Assembly: GCF_020216025.1 (NCBI RefSeq)
Contig: NZ_JAIWNC010000004.1
Location: 124,001 to 188,000, forward strand
Length of the DNA: 64,000 nt
DNA from: Jidongwangia harbinensis
GTDB lineage: Bacteria; Actinomycetota; Actinomycetes; Mycobacteriales; Micromonosporaceae
Direction of reading: 5' to 3'
Of this stretch, positions 40,842 to 50,268 are shown piece after piece (position 1 is the stretch's first letter; every line of letters begins with the position of its first letter). The notes below the pieces were generated by a model, which was given only the letters and a program-made list of their open reading frames with translations, ran no database searches and was not told where the DNA came from. The position numbers and the translations under genes are program-made.

Positions 40842-43667
40842 TCAGTCGTCCTGGTCGGGGGTGTTCTGACCACCACCGGTGCCGGTGCCCCCCGTACCGT
40901 CGGTGTTATTGGGTGGGAACCCGGGGAGCGTTTCCTGATCGCCGCCCTGGTTCGGATCGGGAGGCGTGTCGCCCTGGCCGTCGTCCTGATCCCCGTTGCC
41001 GTTGCCGTTGCCGGGACCGCCGTTGCCGGGACCGCCGTTGCCGGGACCGCCGTTGCCGGGGCCACCGTTGCCCCCGCCGTTGTTGTTGTTGCCGTTCCCG
41101 TCCCCACAGAAGCCGGGGATGTTGCAGACGTCCGGTGGCGTCTCAACCTCCGGCTCCGGCTCGAGGCCGTTGCCCTTCTTGTTCGGGTCGCCGACGTCGA
41201 CGTTGGGCAGGAACTCCTTCGACTCCATGTTCTTGTGGGCCAGGTCCATGAACATCTTCCAGACCTCGCCCGGCGTGGAACCGCCGTTCATGCCGTCGCC
41301 GTTGGCCTGCTTGATCGGCAACAGCTTCATCTGGCCGTTCTTCTGCGCCTTCTCCCGACCGATCCAGACCGCGGCCGCGATCTGCCGGGTGGCGCCGACC
41401 ATCCAGGCGTCGCCGTTCTCACCGGTCTTGCCGTCCTGGTACTCCCAGGTGCCGGTCTTGGCGATGGCGGGACGGCCACCGTCGAGGTTCTTGCTGTTGG
41501 CCCCGGGGACCTTCTGCAGCACGTGATCGATCGCCGCGATGACGTTCTTGTCGAACGCCGTCTTCGGCTTGAGCTTCTCGTTGTGGAACGGCTTGAACTT
41601 GCCGGTCTTGTCGTCCCGCTTCTCGACCTTGCGCACGAAGTGGGCCTTGTTGTAGGTGCCGTCGGCGGCCAGCGTTGCCACGCCGTTCGCGTGGTCGAGC
41701 ACCGTGATCGCGTACTGCCCGATGGCGACTTCCTGGCCGTACTGCCGCAGCTGCTTCTCGCTGGCCTTGCCCAGATCGATCCGCGAACCGATCTTGGTCG
41801 GGCTGGCGACGTACTGCACGCCGGCCTTGTGGTACGCCTCGAGCACCTTGTCCGGCCCGAGCATGTCGGCGAGCCAGTAGAACGGGAAGTTGTAGGACTC
41901 CACGGTGGCCTTGTCGAGTTCACACCGTCGCTCGTCACACGCGAAACTGGTCCGGCCCGAGTTGTTGATCTTCTCGCCGTTGGCCTTCAGCTTCTTGGCG
42001 TCCCAGGTCGTGTTGAAGCCGTACCCGGCGCTCACACCGGCGAGCAGGGTGTAGATCTTGGCCGACGAGCCGGGCGGCCGGCCGCCGCCCATGAACGAGC
42101 CGCTCTTGGTGTAGTTCGGGCCGGCGTAGTCCCAGCCCACCCCGTCGCCCTCGGGACCGCCGTAGTAGGCCAGCACCCGGCCGTTCTCCGGGTCGACCGC
42201 GACCAGCGCGGACTTGTAGGTGCTGGACAGCTTGCTCAGCGGCGACTCTTTGCTGGTCCGGGCGGCCGCCGTCTCGGCCGCCTTCTGCACGTCGGCGTCG
42301 ATCGTGGTGGTGATCTTGAGGCCGCCCTTGTTGAGCTCCTCCTGCTTGATCCCCATCGCCAGCAGTTCCTGCTTGACGTACTTCACGATCTTGCCGGTGG
42401 GCTTGTCGTTGCCGCAGGTGGTGCGGCAGGCCGACGGGTTGAATTCCCGGACCTTCGGGTACGTCGTGGGCTTGGTCGCCTCGGTCAGCCAGCCCTTCTC
42501 GATCATGTTGCTGAGCGTGTAGCCCCAGCGCTGCTTCGCCGCCTCGAGGTCGTTCTGCGGGTCGTACCCCTTGGTGGTGTTGCTCGGCTCCGGCTGCCGG
42601 ATGACCGACGCGAGCACGGCGGCCTCGGCGGCGGTGACCGCGCCCTTCTGACCGGGCTGGACCGTCGCCGACCGGTTGGTGCCGAAGTACGCCTTCACCG
42701 CGGCCTCGATGCCGTACGCACCCCGGCCGAAGTACACCGAGTTCAGGTAGCGCCCGAGGATCTCCGGCTTCTCGTACTTGTCTTCCATCTTCCGCGCGAT
42801 GACCGCCTCGCGGAGCTTGCGGTTGTAGCTGATCTCCTTCAGTTCCGCGGCGTGGCGCGCGTACTGCTGGGTGATCGTCGAGGCGCCCTGCTTGCTGCCG
42901 CCGGTGAAGTTGTTCCACGCGGCGCGGGCGATGCCCTTCATGTCGATGCCGTTGTGGTCGTAGAAGTTCTTGTCCTCGGCGGCGATCACCGCCTGGCCGA
43001 TGATCGGGTTGATGCTCTGGTACGGCACCACCGACCGGTTCTGCTCGCCGAGCGTCGCGATCGTCTTCTTGCCGTCGCTCGCCACCAGCTGGGTGACCTG
43101 ACCCTCGGCGGTCGGCTCGTTGAACTCCACGCCGTCGAAGAACCAGGTGCCGGCGACCACGCCGGCGCCGAGCAGGATGACCACGACCGCGGCCATGGCG
43201 GTGAGGATGTTCGCCCGGCGACGCCGCTTGGCCGCCTTCGACTTGTCCTTCCCGCCGCCACCGGCCGGCGAGACCGGCGTCGGGTCGCCCAGTTCGTCGT
43301 AGGAGGGCGTGGGACGGACGGACGCCCGGGCCACGGCCGCGCGGCCACCGTGCGTACCGGTGCCCTCACCGACCGAGGCGCGGCCACCGACGCGCGCGGC
43401 ACCCACCGAGGCGGCACCGACGGAGGCCCGTCCCGCGGAGGCCGAGCCGACCGACGCGCGCCCGCCGGAGCCCACCGAGGCCGAGCCGACCGACGCGGCG
43501 CCGCGCGGAGCGGAGCCGCCGCCCGACCGGCGGTAGGCGTCGGGTGCAGGGCGGCCCTCGGCGGCATAGCGGGGGCCGGACTGGTCGTCGTCAGGCGTGG
43601 AAGCAGCGGACGGCCCGGGCACTCGGGCCCGGGCGCGTGCAGACTGCGGATCGCCGTACGAGTTCAT
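40842..43667 (-). CDS. ponA: Class A penicillin-binding protein (PonA1-type)
   Basis: The 941-residue bifunctional enzyme has a cytoplasmic N-terminus of about 155 residues with ASVG repeats, a membrane helix (LTAMAAVVVILLGAGVVAGTW), a GT51 transglycosylase (AAEDKNFYDHNGIDMKGIAR, GASTITQQYARH) and a transpeptidase domain with SxxK in GRPPGSSAKIYTLL, SYN (SxN) and AKTGT (KTG). It polymerises lipid II and crosslinks strands. The C-terminal ~110 residues are Gly/Asn/Pro-rich with NGGPG repeats (15-bp DNA units near 41005-41070). The ATG at 43667 gives a typical long cytoplasmic tail, a target for kinase control in mycobacteria. Confidence 0.95.
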   Translation of the reverse strand: MNSYGDPQSARARARVPGPSAASTPDDDQSGPRYAAEGRPAPDAYRRSGGGSAPRGAASVGSASVGSGGRASVGSASAGRASVGAASVGAARVGGRASVGEGTGTHGGRAAVARASVRPTPSYDELGDPTPVSPAGGGGKDKSKAAKRRRRANILTAMAAVVVILLGAGVVAGTWFFDGVEFNEPTAEGQVTQLVASDGKKTIATLGEQNRSVVPYQSINPIIGQAVIAAEDKNFYDHNGIDMKGIARAAWNNFTGGSKQGASTITQQYARHAAELKEISYNRKLREAVIARKMEDKYEKPEILGRYLNSVYFGRGAYGIEAAVKAYFGTNRSATVQPGQKGAVTAAEAAVLASVIRQPEPSNTTKGYDPQNDLEAAKQRWGYTLSNMIEKGWLTEATKPTTYPKVREFNPSACRTTCGNDKPTGKIVKYVKQELLAMGIKQEELNKGGLKITTTIDADVQKAAETAAARTSKESPLSKLSSTYKSALVAVDPENGRVLAYYGGPEGDGVGWDYAGPNYTKSGSFMGGGRPPGSSAKIYTLLAGVSAGYGFNTTWDAKKLKANGEKINNSGRTSFACDERRCELDKATVESYNFPFYWLADMLGPDKVLEAYHKAGVQYVASPTKIGSRIDLGKASEKQLRQYGQEVAIGQYAITVLDHANGVATLAADGTYNKAHFVRKVEKRDDKTGKFKPFHNEKLKPKTAFDKNVIAAIDHVLQKVPGANSKNLDGGRPAIAKTGTWEYQDGKTGENGDAWMVGATRQIAAAVWIGREKAQKNGQMKLLPIKQANGDGMNGGSTPGEVWKMFMDLAHKNMESKEFLPNVDVGDPNKKGNGLEPEPEVETPPDVCNIPGFCGDGNGNNNNGGGNGGPGNGGPGNGGPGNGGPGNGNGNGDQDDGQGDTPPDPNQGGDQETLPGFPPNNTDGTGGTGTGGGQNTPDQDD

Positions 43668-43856
43668 TCGGTCACACCTACCGGTCGCGGTGGCACGTCA
43701 GGGACGCCCTGGAGGGGCCTCCCTGGACTGCGCCACGAGCGGACGTTGTGGGCTGCACTACCGCAGCCGCCCTGTCGGATGTCAAGAATGACCGATTGCG
43801 GTGCTGGATGCCCGTATCGGTCGGGGTCGTGTCCACGTTAGCGACGGTGGGCACGG

Positions 43857-44321
43857 TCATCGACGGCCCTCCCATCGTTGTGACGACCCGGTCTCGCGGT
43901 GGCGGCCGGAGGAGGACGAGGCCATGGCTTCGTCCCGGATCAGTTCGTCGGTGGTCAGGGCGTCCCGTCCGAGCAGGTACTGCTCGGTCAGGTGGTTCCA
44001 CGCGCACGAGGGGCACACCTCGACGACGAACACCTGGAACTCACGCAGCGTCATGGCCAGGACGGTCAGCTCCGCGAGCTTGCGAGCCTGTCCGGCCGAC
44101 TGCTTCAGTTCGTCGCCATAGATGTAGTGCACCAGCGTGAGATTGTCCCGGCGGCAGATCGGACACCGCTCGTCGGTCGGCTCGCCGTGGAACCTTGCTG
44201 CGTTTTTCAAGTATGGAGACGCATCACAGACCTCGAGGGTCCCGACCCGCCCGTTGCGCACGTCACGCAGCACTGCTCGCTTCTGAAGCGAGTAGTCGAC
44301 GATCTGCCGCTGGGTACGCAC
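43857..44321 (-). CDS. DUF5318-type zinc-ribbon protein
   Basis: The 154-residue protein has two CxxC pairs (CPICRRDN and CPSCAWNH) that should bind one zinc ion, and the conserved opening IVDYSLQKRAVLRDVRNGRVG. It matches DUF5318 (the Rv0049-like family), which lies beside ponA in mycobacteria too. Function unknown; a nucleic-acid or protein-binding role is only a guess. It starts with GTG. It is separated from ponA by 189 bp and diverges from the PadR gene. Confidence 0.8.
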   Translation of the reverse strand: MRTQRQIVDYSLQKRAVLRDVRNGRVGTLEVCDASPYLKNAARFHGEPTDERCPICRRDNLTLVHYIYGDELKQSAGQARKLAELTVLAMTLREFQVFVVEVCPSCAWNHLTEQYLLGRDALTTDELIRDEAMASSSSGRHRETGSSQRWEGRR

Positions 44322-44403
44322 GACGAAGAGAGTACGCGGTCCCCACGGCTACGGCGACAGTCATCACTCAGCGTGGCGCGGCGAGTGCACAACCATGATG
44401 GTC

Positions 44404-44457
44404 TTGCGGTCTGTCCGCCTCCAATCTACGGTTGCGATGTATCGGGCCGATACATCG
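44404..44457 (+). promoter_or_regulatory. Promoter with 23-bp palindromic operator before padR-ino1
   Basis: CGATGTATCG (44435-44444) and CGATACATCG (44448-44457) are perfect complements around a GGC centre. Elements TTGCGG (44404-44409) and TACGGT (44427-44432) are 17 bp apart and could be the -35 and -10, which places the start of transcription inside the palindrome. PadR-type repressors bind inverted ATGT/ACAT repeats, so negative autoregulation by the adjacent PadR is likely. Confidence 0.65.
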
Positions 44458-44479
44458 GGCCGCAACCGGAGGAGGGCGA

Positions 44480-45085
44480 ATGCTGGAACTCGCCATCCTC
44501 GGCCTCCTGCAGGAGGCCCCGATGCACGGGTACGAGCTCCGCAAGGAACTCGCCACCAAGCTCGGCACGATCCGCGCCGCGATCAGCTACGGGACGCTGT
44601 ACCCCACGCTCAAGCGGCTGCAGACGGCCGGCTGGATCGGCACCGCCGATACCGCCGACAGCGACACCATCCCGCCGCTGACGAGCAAGCGGGGTCGCGT
44701 TGTCTACAAGATCACAGCGGAAGGCAAGGAACGTTTCGCGGAACTGCTGGCCCAGGTCGGCCCCGAGACGTACGACGACGCCGGCTTCGGCGTGCACTTC
44801 GCCTTCTTCTCCCGGACCGACCGGGCCACGCGACTGCGGATCCTCGAGGGCCGCCGCCGCCGCATCGAAGAGCGTCGGGAGGGCCTGCGTGAAGTACTCG
44901 CCCGGGCCTCGGACCGGCTCGACGCGTACACCCTCGAGCTGCAGCGCCACGGACTCGACGCCTGCGAGCGCGAAGTCCGCTGGCTGGAGGAGCTCATCAC
45001 CAACGAGCGTTCCGGCCGCCCCCCGGCGGCATCAGCCGGGGAGACACCCCCAGAACCCCCGCGTCCGCACCAGGACCGGCCGTGA
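44480..45085 (+). CDS. PadR-family transcriptional regulator
   Basis: The 201-residue protein has an N-terminal winged helix ([39 protein letters not shown]) and a C-terminal long-helix dimerisation domain (YPxL motif and [19 protein letters not shown]), the pattern of PadR subfamily 1. The ATG at 44480 has GGAGGAGGG upstream. It precedes ino1 by 20 bp, with only a spacer, so they are likely one operon. The perfect palindrome upstream is the probable operator. The effector is unknown, though inositol status or envelope stress is suggested by context. Confidence 0.9.
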   Translation: MLELAILGLLQEAPMHGYELRKELATKLGTIRAAISYGTLYPTLKRLQTAGWIGTADTADSDTIPPLTSKRGRVVYKITAEGKERFAELLAQVGPETYDDAGFGVHFAFFSRTDRATRLRILEGRRRRIEERREGLREVLARASDRLDAYTLELQRHGLDACEREVRWLEELITNERSGRPPAASAGETPPEPPRPHQDRP

Positions 45086-45105
45086 TGAACAAGGAGGCAA
45101 ACGCG

Positions 45106-46185
45106 ATGGGCTCCGTCCGCGTCGCCATCGTCGGTGTAGGTAACTGCGCCTCGTCCCTCGTGCAGGGCGTCGAGTATTACCGCAACGCCGACCCCAACGA
45201 CCGCGTCCCGGGTCTCATGCACGTCACCTTCGGCGACTACCACGTCAGTGACGTGACGTTCGTCGCGGCGTTCGATGTGGACGCCAAGAAGGTCGGCATG
45301 GACCTGTCCGAAGCGATCGTCGCCAGCGAGAACAACACGATCACGCTCTGCGACGTGCCGCCGACCGGCGTGAGCGTCCAGCGTGGACCGACGTTCGACG
45401 GCCTCGGCACGTACTACCGGGAGATCATCGAGGAGTCCGGCGCCGAGCCGGTCGACGTGGTGCAGGCGCTGCGCGACGCCCAGGTCGACGTCGTGGTGTC
45501 GTACCTGCCGGTGGGTTCCGAGCAGGCCGACAAGTTCTACGCCCAGGCCGCGATCGACGCCGGCTGCGCGTTCGTGAACGCCCTGCCGGTCTTCATCGCC
45601 TCCGACCCGGTGTGGGCGAAGAAGTTCTCCGACGCCGGCCTGCCGATCGTCGGCGACGACATCAAGAGCCAGGTCGGCGCCACCATCGTGCACCGCGCAC
45701 TGGCCAAGCTGTTCGAAGACCGCGGCGTCGAGCTGCTGCGCACCTACCAGCTCAACTTCGGCGGCAACATGGACTTCATGAACATGCTGGAGCGCAACCG
45801 CCTGGTCTCCAAGAAGATCTCCAAGACCCAGTCGGTGACCAGCCAGATCCCGCACGAGATGGTGAAGAGCGACGTCCACATCGGCCCGTCCGACCACGTG
45901 CCGTGGCTGGACGACCGCAAGTGGGCGTACATCCGCCTGGAGGGCCGCAGCTTCGGCGACACCCCGCTGATGGCCGAACTCAAGCTCGAGGTCTGGGACT
46001 CCCCGAACTCGGCCGGCGTGATCATCGACGCCGTCCGGGCCGCGAAGATCGCCAAGGACCGCGGCGTCGGCGGCCCGATCCTGTCGGCCAGCTCCTACTT
46101 CATGAAGTCCCCGCCGGTGCAGTACAACGACCACGACGCCAAAGAGGCGGTCGAGGCCTTCATCCGGGGCGAGGTCGAGAGCTAG
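45106..46185 (+). CDS. ino1: Inositol-3-phosphate synthase
   Basis: The 359-residue enzyme has the NAD-binding [16 protein letters not shown] segment and the catalytic-region blocks [40 protein letters not shown] and [13 protein letters not shown]. It converts glucose-6-phosphate into myo-inositol-3-phosphate, which feeds phosphatidylinositol and mycothiol. Length and motifs match the actinobacterial form. ATG 45106 is preceded by AAGGAGG 8 nt upstream, so it is preferred over GTG 45082, which overlaps the PadR stop. A hairpin follows the gene (46213-46230). Confidence 0.95.
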   Translation: MGSVRVAIVGVGNCASSLVQGVEYYRNADPNDRVPGLMHVTFGDYHVSDVTFVAAFDVDAKKVGMDLSEAIVASENNTITLCDVPPTGVSVQRGPTFDGLGTYYREIIEESGAEPVDVVQALRDAQVDVVVSYLPVGSEQADKFYAQAAIDAGCAFVNALPVFIASDPVWAKKFSDAGLPIVGDDIKSQVGATIVHRALAKLFEDRGVELLRTYQLNFGGNMDFMNMLERNRLVSKKISKTQSVTSQIPHEMVKSDVHIGPSDHVPWLDDRKWAYIRLEGRSFGDTPLMAELKLEVWDSPNSAGVIIDAVRAAKIAKDRGVGGPILSASSYFMKSPPVQYNDHDAKEAVEAFIRGEVES

Positions 46186-46194
46186 GCTCACGTC

Positions 46195-47193
46195 GTGACG
46201 CACTCGTTGGGTCGGACCGCTCGCGGTCCGGCCCTTCGTTTCGTTACGGCCCTCCCTTACGCCGCGGCCCGTAGTGGCTTGCCGGCCCGCCGTCGCGATC
46301 CGGCCCGCCGTCGCGATCCGGTCCGCCGTCGCGATCCGGTCCGTCGTCGCGGTCCGGTCCGACGTGGCCTGCCGGCCGCGAGCTTCGTCATTCTCGCGCT
46401 GGCCGGCGCGACGGCCGGATGTGCCCGCCCAGGCAACACCCCAGCCGGTACGCCGGAGACATCGGTCACCATCGTCGCCTCGGCAGCACCGGCGGCACCG
46501 GGCCAAGCCACGCTCCGCGCCGGGATGATCCGGCCGGCCGGCTCGACGTGCGGCACCGTTCCGCCGGTGGCCCGCCCGCCAGTCTCGACCCGCCAGAGGG
46601 GCCAAACCCGCCCGGGCACCGGCGCGGACCCGGCCACCACAACCGGCCCCACCACCACAACCGGCCCAGCCACCGCAACCGGCCCAGCCACAACCGGCCC
46701 AGCCACCGCAACCGGCCCAGCCACTCCCGGCCCAGCCACCGCCCCCGGCCCGGCCGTCCGGCCGAACCCGCCGACCCACACGGAACCGGCCGCCGAGCGC
46801 GCCCGGCGCGCGCTGGAGGCGCAACGCTCAGCGATACCCCAGCGCGGCAACGTGCCACCGGGCGCCGCGGCCCGGGCCGCCGACTGCATCACCATGCTGC
46901 GCCAGGAGCTGTCCCTGCGCCGCGCCGCCCACCGCACGCTCACGCCCGAGCACGTCCGGGCAGCCCTCACCGCGGCGCGCCTAAAGAACGCAGTCGTCCA
47001 CCCAGACCTGCGCTTCGCCGCCTCCACCGGCGCCGCCTCCACCGGCGACGTCCCGACTGGCGACGTCCCGACTGGCGACGTCCCGACTGGCGCGGCCTCC
47101 ACCGGCGCCGCCTGCATCGTCGGCACCGCCCGCTCCGACCCCCCGGAGATCGCGATCGCCCCACCCGGCCCCGGCGGCGAATGCACACCATGA
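46195..47193 (+). CDS. Putative lipoprotein with repetitive N-terminus (start uncertain)
   Basis: The frame encodes up to 332 residues. A lipobox-like segment (FVILALAGATAGC) is preceded by an Arg-rich stretch built from 18-bp repeats (RRRDPV units, DNA near 46287-46363). A Thr/Pro/Ala-rich spacer (TTTGPATATGPAT) follows, then a helical region (AAERARRALEAQRSAIPQ; LRQELSLRRAAHRTLTPEHV) and a small C-terminal segment with Cys residues. The GTG start at 46195 would lie before the ino1 terminator hairpin, so the true start may be further in, for example TTG near 46276. The coding strand is judged by the signal-like segment and coding-like codon use. Confidence 0.55.
   Translation: MTHSLGRTARGPALRFVTALPYAAARSGLPARRRDPARRRDPVRRRDPVRRRGPVRRGLPAASFVILALAGATAGCARPGNTPAGTPETSVTIVASAAPAAPGQATLRAGMIRPAGSTCGTVPPVARPPVSTRQRGQTRPGTGADPATTTGPTTTTGPATATGPATTGPATATGPATPGPATAPGPAVRPNPPTHTEPAAERARRALEAQRSAIPQRGNVPPGAAARAADCITMLRQELSLRRAAHRTLTPEHVRAALTAARLKNAVVHPDLRFAASTGAASTGDVPTGDVPTGDVPTGAASTGAACIVGTARSDPPEIAIAPPGPGGECTP
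46213..46230 (+). terminator. Hairpin after ino1
   Basis: CGGACCG (46213-46219) and CGGTCCG (46224-46230) form a 7-bp stem with a CTCG loop, followed by a T-rich stretch (CCCTTCGTTTCGTT). It lies 28 bp after the ino1 stop. Confidence 0.65.
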
Positions 47194-47292
47194 CCCCGCC
47201 GACCGGTCAGCCGGCCGGCCACCGCACCACCCCGACCGCCAGACGACCGACCCGAAACGCCAACCCACTCCCGCACAAGACCTGATCCGACG

Positions 47293-47754
47293 TCACCCCC
47301 AGGCCTGCTCCAACGCGACCCGCGCCTCCAGCTCCAGCAGCCGTCGTTTCCGGTCGATCCCGCCGCCGAAGCCGACCATCTTGCCGCCCGCGCCGACCAC
47401 CCGGTGGCAGGGCACGAGCACCGGCACCGGATTGCGGTTGCAGGCCGTGCCGACCGCCCGCGCCGCTCCCGGATCGCCGAGCGCGGCGGCGATCGCGCCG
47501 TACGTCTGCATCTCGCCGTAGGGAATCTTGGCGATCTCACCCCAGACGGCCCGTTCGAACGCCGAGCCGCCGCGCAGTTCCACCGGGACGGTGAAGGAGG
47601 TCAGCGCGCCACCGAAATAGGCGGCCAGCTCGTCGGCCACGCGATGTCGCGCCGGGGTGCCGGCGGTGGCGGCGCCGAAGCGCACGCCGACCACCGTCTC
47701 ACCGTCGAGCGTGACGCCGAGCGGGCCGATCGGAGAGTCCACCACCAGAGGCAC
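47293..47754 (-). CDS. ogt: Methylated-DNA-protein-cysteine methyltransferase
   Basis: The 153-residue protein has the O6-alkylguanine alkyltransferase active site VLVPCHRVVGAGG (nucleophile Cys in PCHR) and the DNA-recognition helix GDPGAARAVGTACNRNP. It removes alkyl groups from O6 of guanine and is used up in the process. The short N-terminal domain places it with Ogt rather than Ada fusions. It is alone between the convergent lipoprotein gene and the CCA enzyme, which lies 64 bp upstream in the same direction. Confidence 0.95.
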   Translation of the reverse strand: MPLVVDSPIGPLGVTLDGETVVGVRFGAATAGTPARHRVADELAAYFGGALTSFTVPVELRGGSAFERAVWGEIAKIPYGEMQTYGAIAAALGDPGAARAVGTACNRNPVPVLVPCHRVVGAGGKMVGFGGGIDRKRRLLELEARVALEQAWG

Positions 47755-47818
47755 CCATCAATTGTGCCCGCCCGGTATGACAGAACCCGGCACGACAGAA
47801 CCCCGGATACACCGGAGA

Positions 47819-49258
47819 TCAGATGTGGCCGCGCTCGCGGGCCCACCGCATCAGCTCGGCCTCGGCGTCGTCCCGGGACAGCGGTCCCCGGTCCAGCCGC
47901 AACTCCTTGAGATGCCGCCAGGCCTGGCCGACGATCGGTCCCGGCGGTACCCCGAGCAGCTCCATGATCGCGTTGCCGTCCAGGTCCGGCCGTACCCGTG
48001 CCAGGTCCTCCTCGGCGGCCAGCCGGGCGATCCGCTCCTCCAGCGCGTCGTAGTCCGCGGAGAGCGCGGCGGCCTTGCGCCGGTTGCGGGTGGTGCAGTC
48101 GGAGCGGGTCAGCTTGTGCAGCCGGGGGAGGAGCGGGCCGGCGTCGGTGACGTAGCGGCGCACCGCCGAGTCGGTCCACTCGCCGCGGCCGTAGCCGTAG
48201 AAGCGCAGGTGCAGCGCGACCAGCTCGACCACGTCGGCGATGACGTCCTTGGGGTACTTCATCGCCTTCATCCGCTGCTTGGTCAGCCGCGCGCCGACCA
48301 CCTCGTGGTGGTGGAAGCTGACCCGGCCGTCGCGCCCGACCGCCTTGGTGGCCGGCTTGCCGATGTCGTGCATCAGCGCCGCCATGCGCAGGACGAAGTC
48401 GGGGCCGTCGCCGCCCTCCAGCCGGACCGCGTTGGCGACCACGATCAGCGTGTGTTCGTACACGTCCTTGTGCTGGGCGTGCTCGTCGATCTCGAGCTTC
48501 AGGCCGGACAGTTCGGGCAGGAACCGGTCGGCGAGCCCGGTGTCGACCAGCAGCCGCAGGCCGGTGACCGGGTCGGCGCCGCTGAGCAGCTTGGTGAACT
48601 CGTCGCGGATGCGTTCCGCGGTGATCCGGTCCAGATCGGCCGCCATGGACGTCATGACCGAAATGACCGAGTCGTCCACAGTGAACCGGAGCTTTGCGGC
48701 GAACCGGGCGGCGCGCAGCATCCGAAGTGGATCATCGGAGAACGACGAGGCCGGCGTGTCCGGCGTGCGGATCACCTGGGCGGCCAGGTCGGTGAGCCCA
48801 CCGTACGGATCGGTGAACTGATGCCCGGGCAGCGACACCGCCATCGCGTTGATGGTGAAGTCCCGGCGGCGCAGGTCGTCCAGCAGGCTGGTGCCGTACT
48901 CGACGGTCGGGTTCCGGCTGACCCCGTCGTACGCCTCGGCGCGGTACGTGGTGATCTCCAGCCGGAGACCGTTCTTCTGCAGCCCGATGGTCCCGAAGTC
49001 GCGTCCGGTCTCCCAGATCGCGTCGGCCCAGCCGCGGACCAGCTCCAGCGTCCGGTCCGGGTGGGCATCGGTGCAGAAGTCCAGATCGTCGCCGAGCCGG
49101 CCGAGCAACGCGTCGCGGACCGAGCCGCCGACCAGATGCAGCTCGTGGCCGGCGGCGGCGAAGCGCCGGCCCAGCTCGTCGGCGACGGGCGAGACCCGCA
49201 GCAGCTCGGCAACGGCGTTGCGCTGGGCGGAGGAGAGGGCGGCGGCAGGCGAAGACAT
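47819..49258 (-). CDS. CCA tRNA nucleotidyltransferase
   Basis: The 479-residue enzyme has the class II nucleotidyltransferase head (LVGGSVRDALLGRLGDDLDFCTDAHP; the two Asp ligands in DLDF), the RRRDFTINAMAV motif, the DPLRMLRAARFAAKLRF neck and a C-terminal HD-type domain (DVYEHTLIVVANA; MHDIGKP). It adds CCA to tRNA 3' ends, or in this branch may act as a poly(A)-type enzyme (pcnA is used in mycobacteria). ATG 49258. It is divergent from the next gene, with 68 bp between the two starts. Confidence 0.93.
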   Translation of the reverse strand: MSSPAAALSSAQRNAVAELLRVSPVADELGRRFAAAGHELHLVGGSVRDALLGRLGDDLDFCTDAHPDRTLELVRGWADAIWETGRDFGTIGLQKNGLRLEITTYRAEAYDGVSRNPTVEYGTSLLDDLRRRDFTINAMAVSLPGHQFTDPYGGLTDLAAQVIRTPDTPASSFSDDPLRMLRAARFAAKLRFTVDDSVISVMTSMAADLDRITAERIRDEFTKLLSGADPVTGLRLLVDTGLADRFLPELSGLKLEIDEHAQHKDVYEHTLIVVANAVRLEGGDGPDFVLRMAALMHDIGKPATKAVGRDGRVSFHHHEVVGARLTKQRMKAMKYPKDVIADVVELVALHLRFYGYGRGEWTDSAVRRYVTDAGPLLPRLHKLTRSDCTTRNRRKAAALSADYDALEERIARLAAEEDLARVRPDLDGNAIMELLGVPPGPIVGQAWRHLKELRLDRGPLSRDDAEAELMRWARERGHI

Positions 49259-49326
49259 GGGACGACCAGCTTATCGAGTGTTTGTTCGGCCCCTGAGTGG
49301 TGGGTGGGGCGGGCGCAGCGGGCAGG

Positions 49327-50220
49327 ATGGATGCCGTGCGAGTTTCCGAGGCGCTGCACCGGGTCAGCGGGGACCCCGTGTTCTGGACCGGCGAGGGAAT
49401 ACCGGACGGCGCCCCGGACGACCGTCGCGAGCTGCGCATCCCGCTCCCCGTGGCGGGCGGCTACGGCCTGGTGCTCGACCTCGACCTGCAGACCGGCGAG
49501 CGGACCCTGGGCCTGCGCGAGCCGGCGACCAGCGAACCGGTGCAGCTGGGCTGGTCCGCGCCGGGCCGCCCGCACCCGGCCGCGCTGCGCTGGTGGGAGC
49601 TGGACCTGTGCGCCCGGGTGATCGCGCTGGAGGATCCGACGCTGCCGCATCCCGGTCTGGTGGTGGCGCTGCTCGCCCCGTTCGCACCGGTGACGCCGGA
49701 CGACGACGTGTCCGCGGTGGCCGCGGTCCGGGAGGCGGCCTACCGGTCGCTGCGCCGCGAGGTGCCGCCGCCGGTGGATGCCGGCCCGGAGCAGACCCCG
49801 CTGCCGCTGTTCGCGGATCCCCGCTGGTGGCCCCGCCCGCCGGAGGAGTCACCGCAGGTGCTGGACGAGGCCGCGATCGCGGCCCTGACCGTCCCGGCCC
49901 CGGTGGTCCTCGAGGTCCGCGGCGGCTCCCGCTTCCCGCGGGAAGGGCTGGACCATCTGGTACGCCGGGCCGCCGCCCGCCTGTCTCGCCTGGCCGAGGA
50001 GCGCTGGTACCCCGGCACCCGCCCGTTGGCGGCGCAGATCGCGGCGACCGGTGACCTGCGACCGCTGCCCGAGTTGCTCGGCGCGCTGACCGAGGCCGGT
50101 TGCGACCACCCGACCGTGCTCGACGCGCTCAGCGAGCCGATCGTGGCCATCGAGGCCTGCTGGATGGTGGAGACGCTGGCCGGCGCGGAACCGGGCACCC
50201 TCCTGCGCCATCACGTATGA
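49327..50220 (+). CDS. Conserved hypothetical protein
   Basis: The 297-residue protein is soluble, with neither signal peptide nor membrane segment. It is rich in Leu, Pro, Ala and Arg, with recurring WWELDLCARVIAL and CDHPTVLDALSEP segments. I do not recognise a family. Position between the CCA enzyme and murJ is held by other genes (such as a NUDIX and a large secreted protein) in mycobacteria, so it is a lineage-specific gene. ATG 49327 was chosen as the first start after the divergent promoter region; GTG 49336 is also possible. Confidence 0.65.
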   Translation: MDAVRVSEALHRVSGDPVFWTGEGIPDGAPDDRRELRIPLPVAGGYGLVLDLDLQTGERTLGLREPATSEPVQLGWSAPGRPHPAALRWWELDLCARVIALEDPTLPHPGLVVALLAPFAPVTPDDDVSAVAAVREAAYRSLRREVPPPVDAGPEQTPLPLFADPRWWPRPPEESPQVLDEAAIAALTVPAPVVLEVRGGSRFPREGLDHLVRRAAARLSRLAEERWYPGTRPLAAQIAATGDLRPLPELLGALTEAGCDHPTVLDALSEPIVAIEACWMVETLAGAEPGTLLRHHV

Positions 50221-50268
50221 GCTGTCCCTCTATCGTGGTGGCCAGCGGACGACCCGAGGGGAGAGCGC

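Noticed and set aside
44704..46824. Minus-strand frame of 706 codons opposite ino1
   Set aside because: ino1 is unmistakable on the plus strand; the antisense frame is a GC shadow.
46257..47540. Minus-strand frame of 427 codons opposite the lipoprotein
   Set aside because: Translation is repetitive and overlaps ogt; the plus frame has a lipobox and coding-like codon use.
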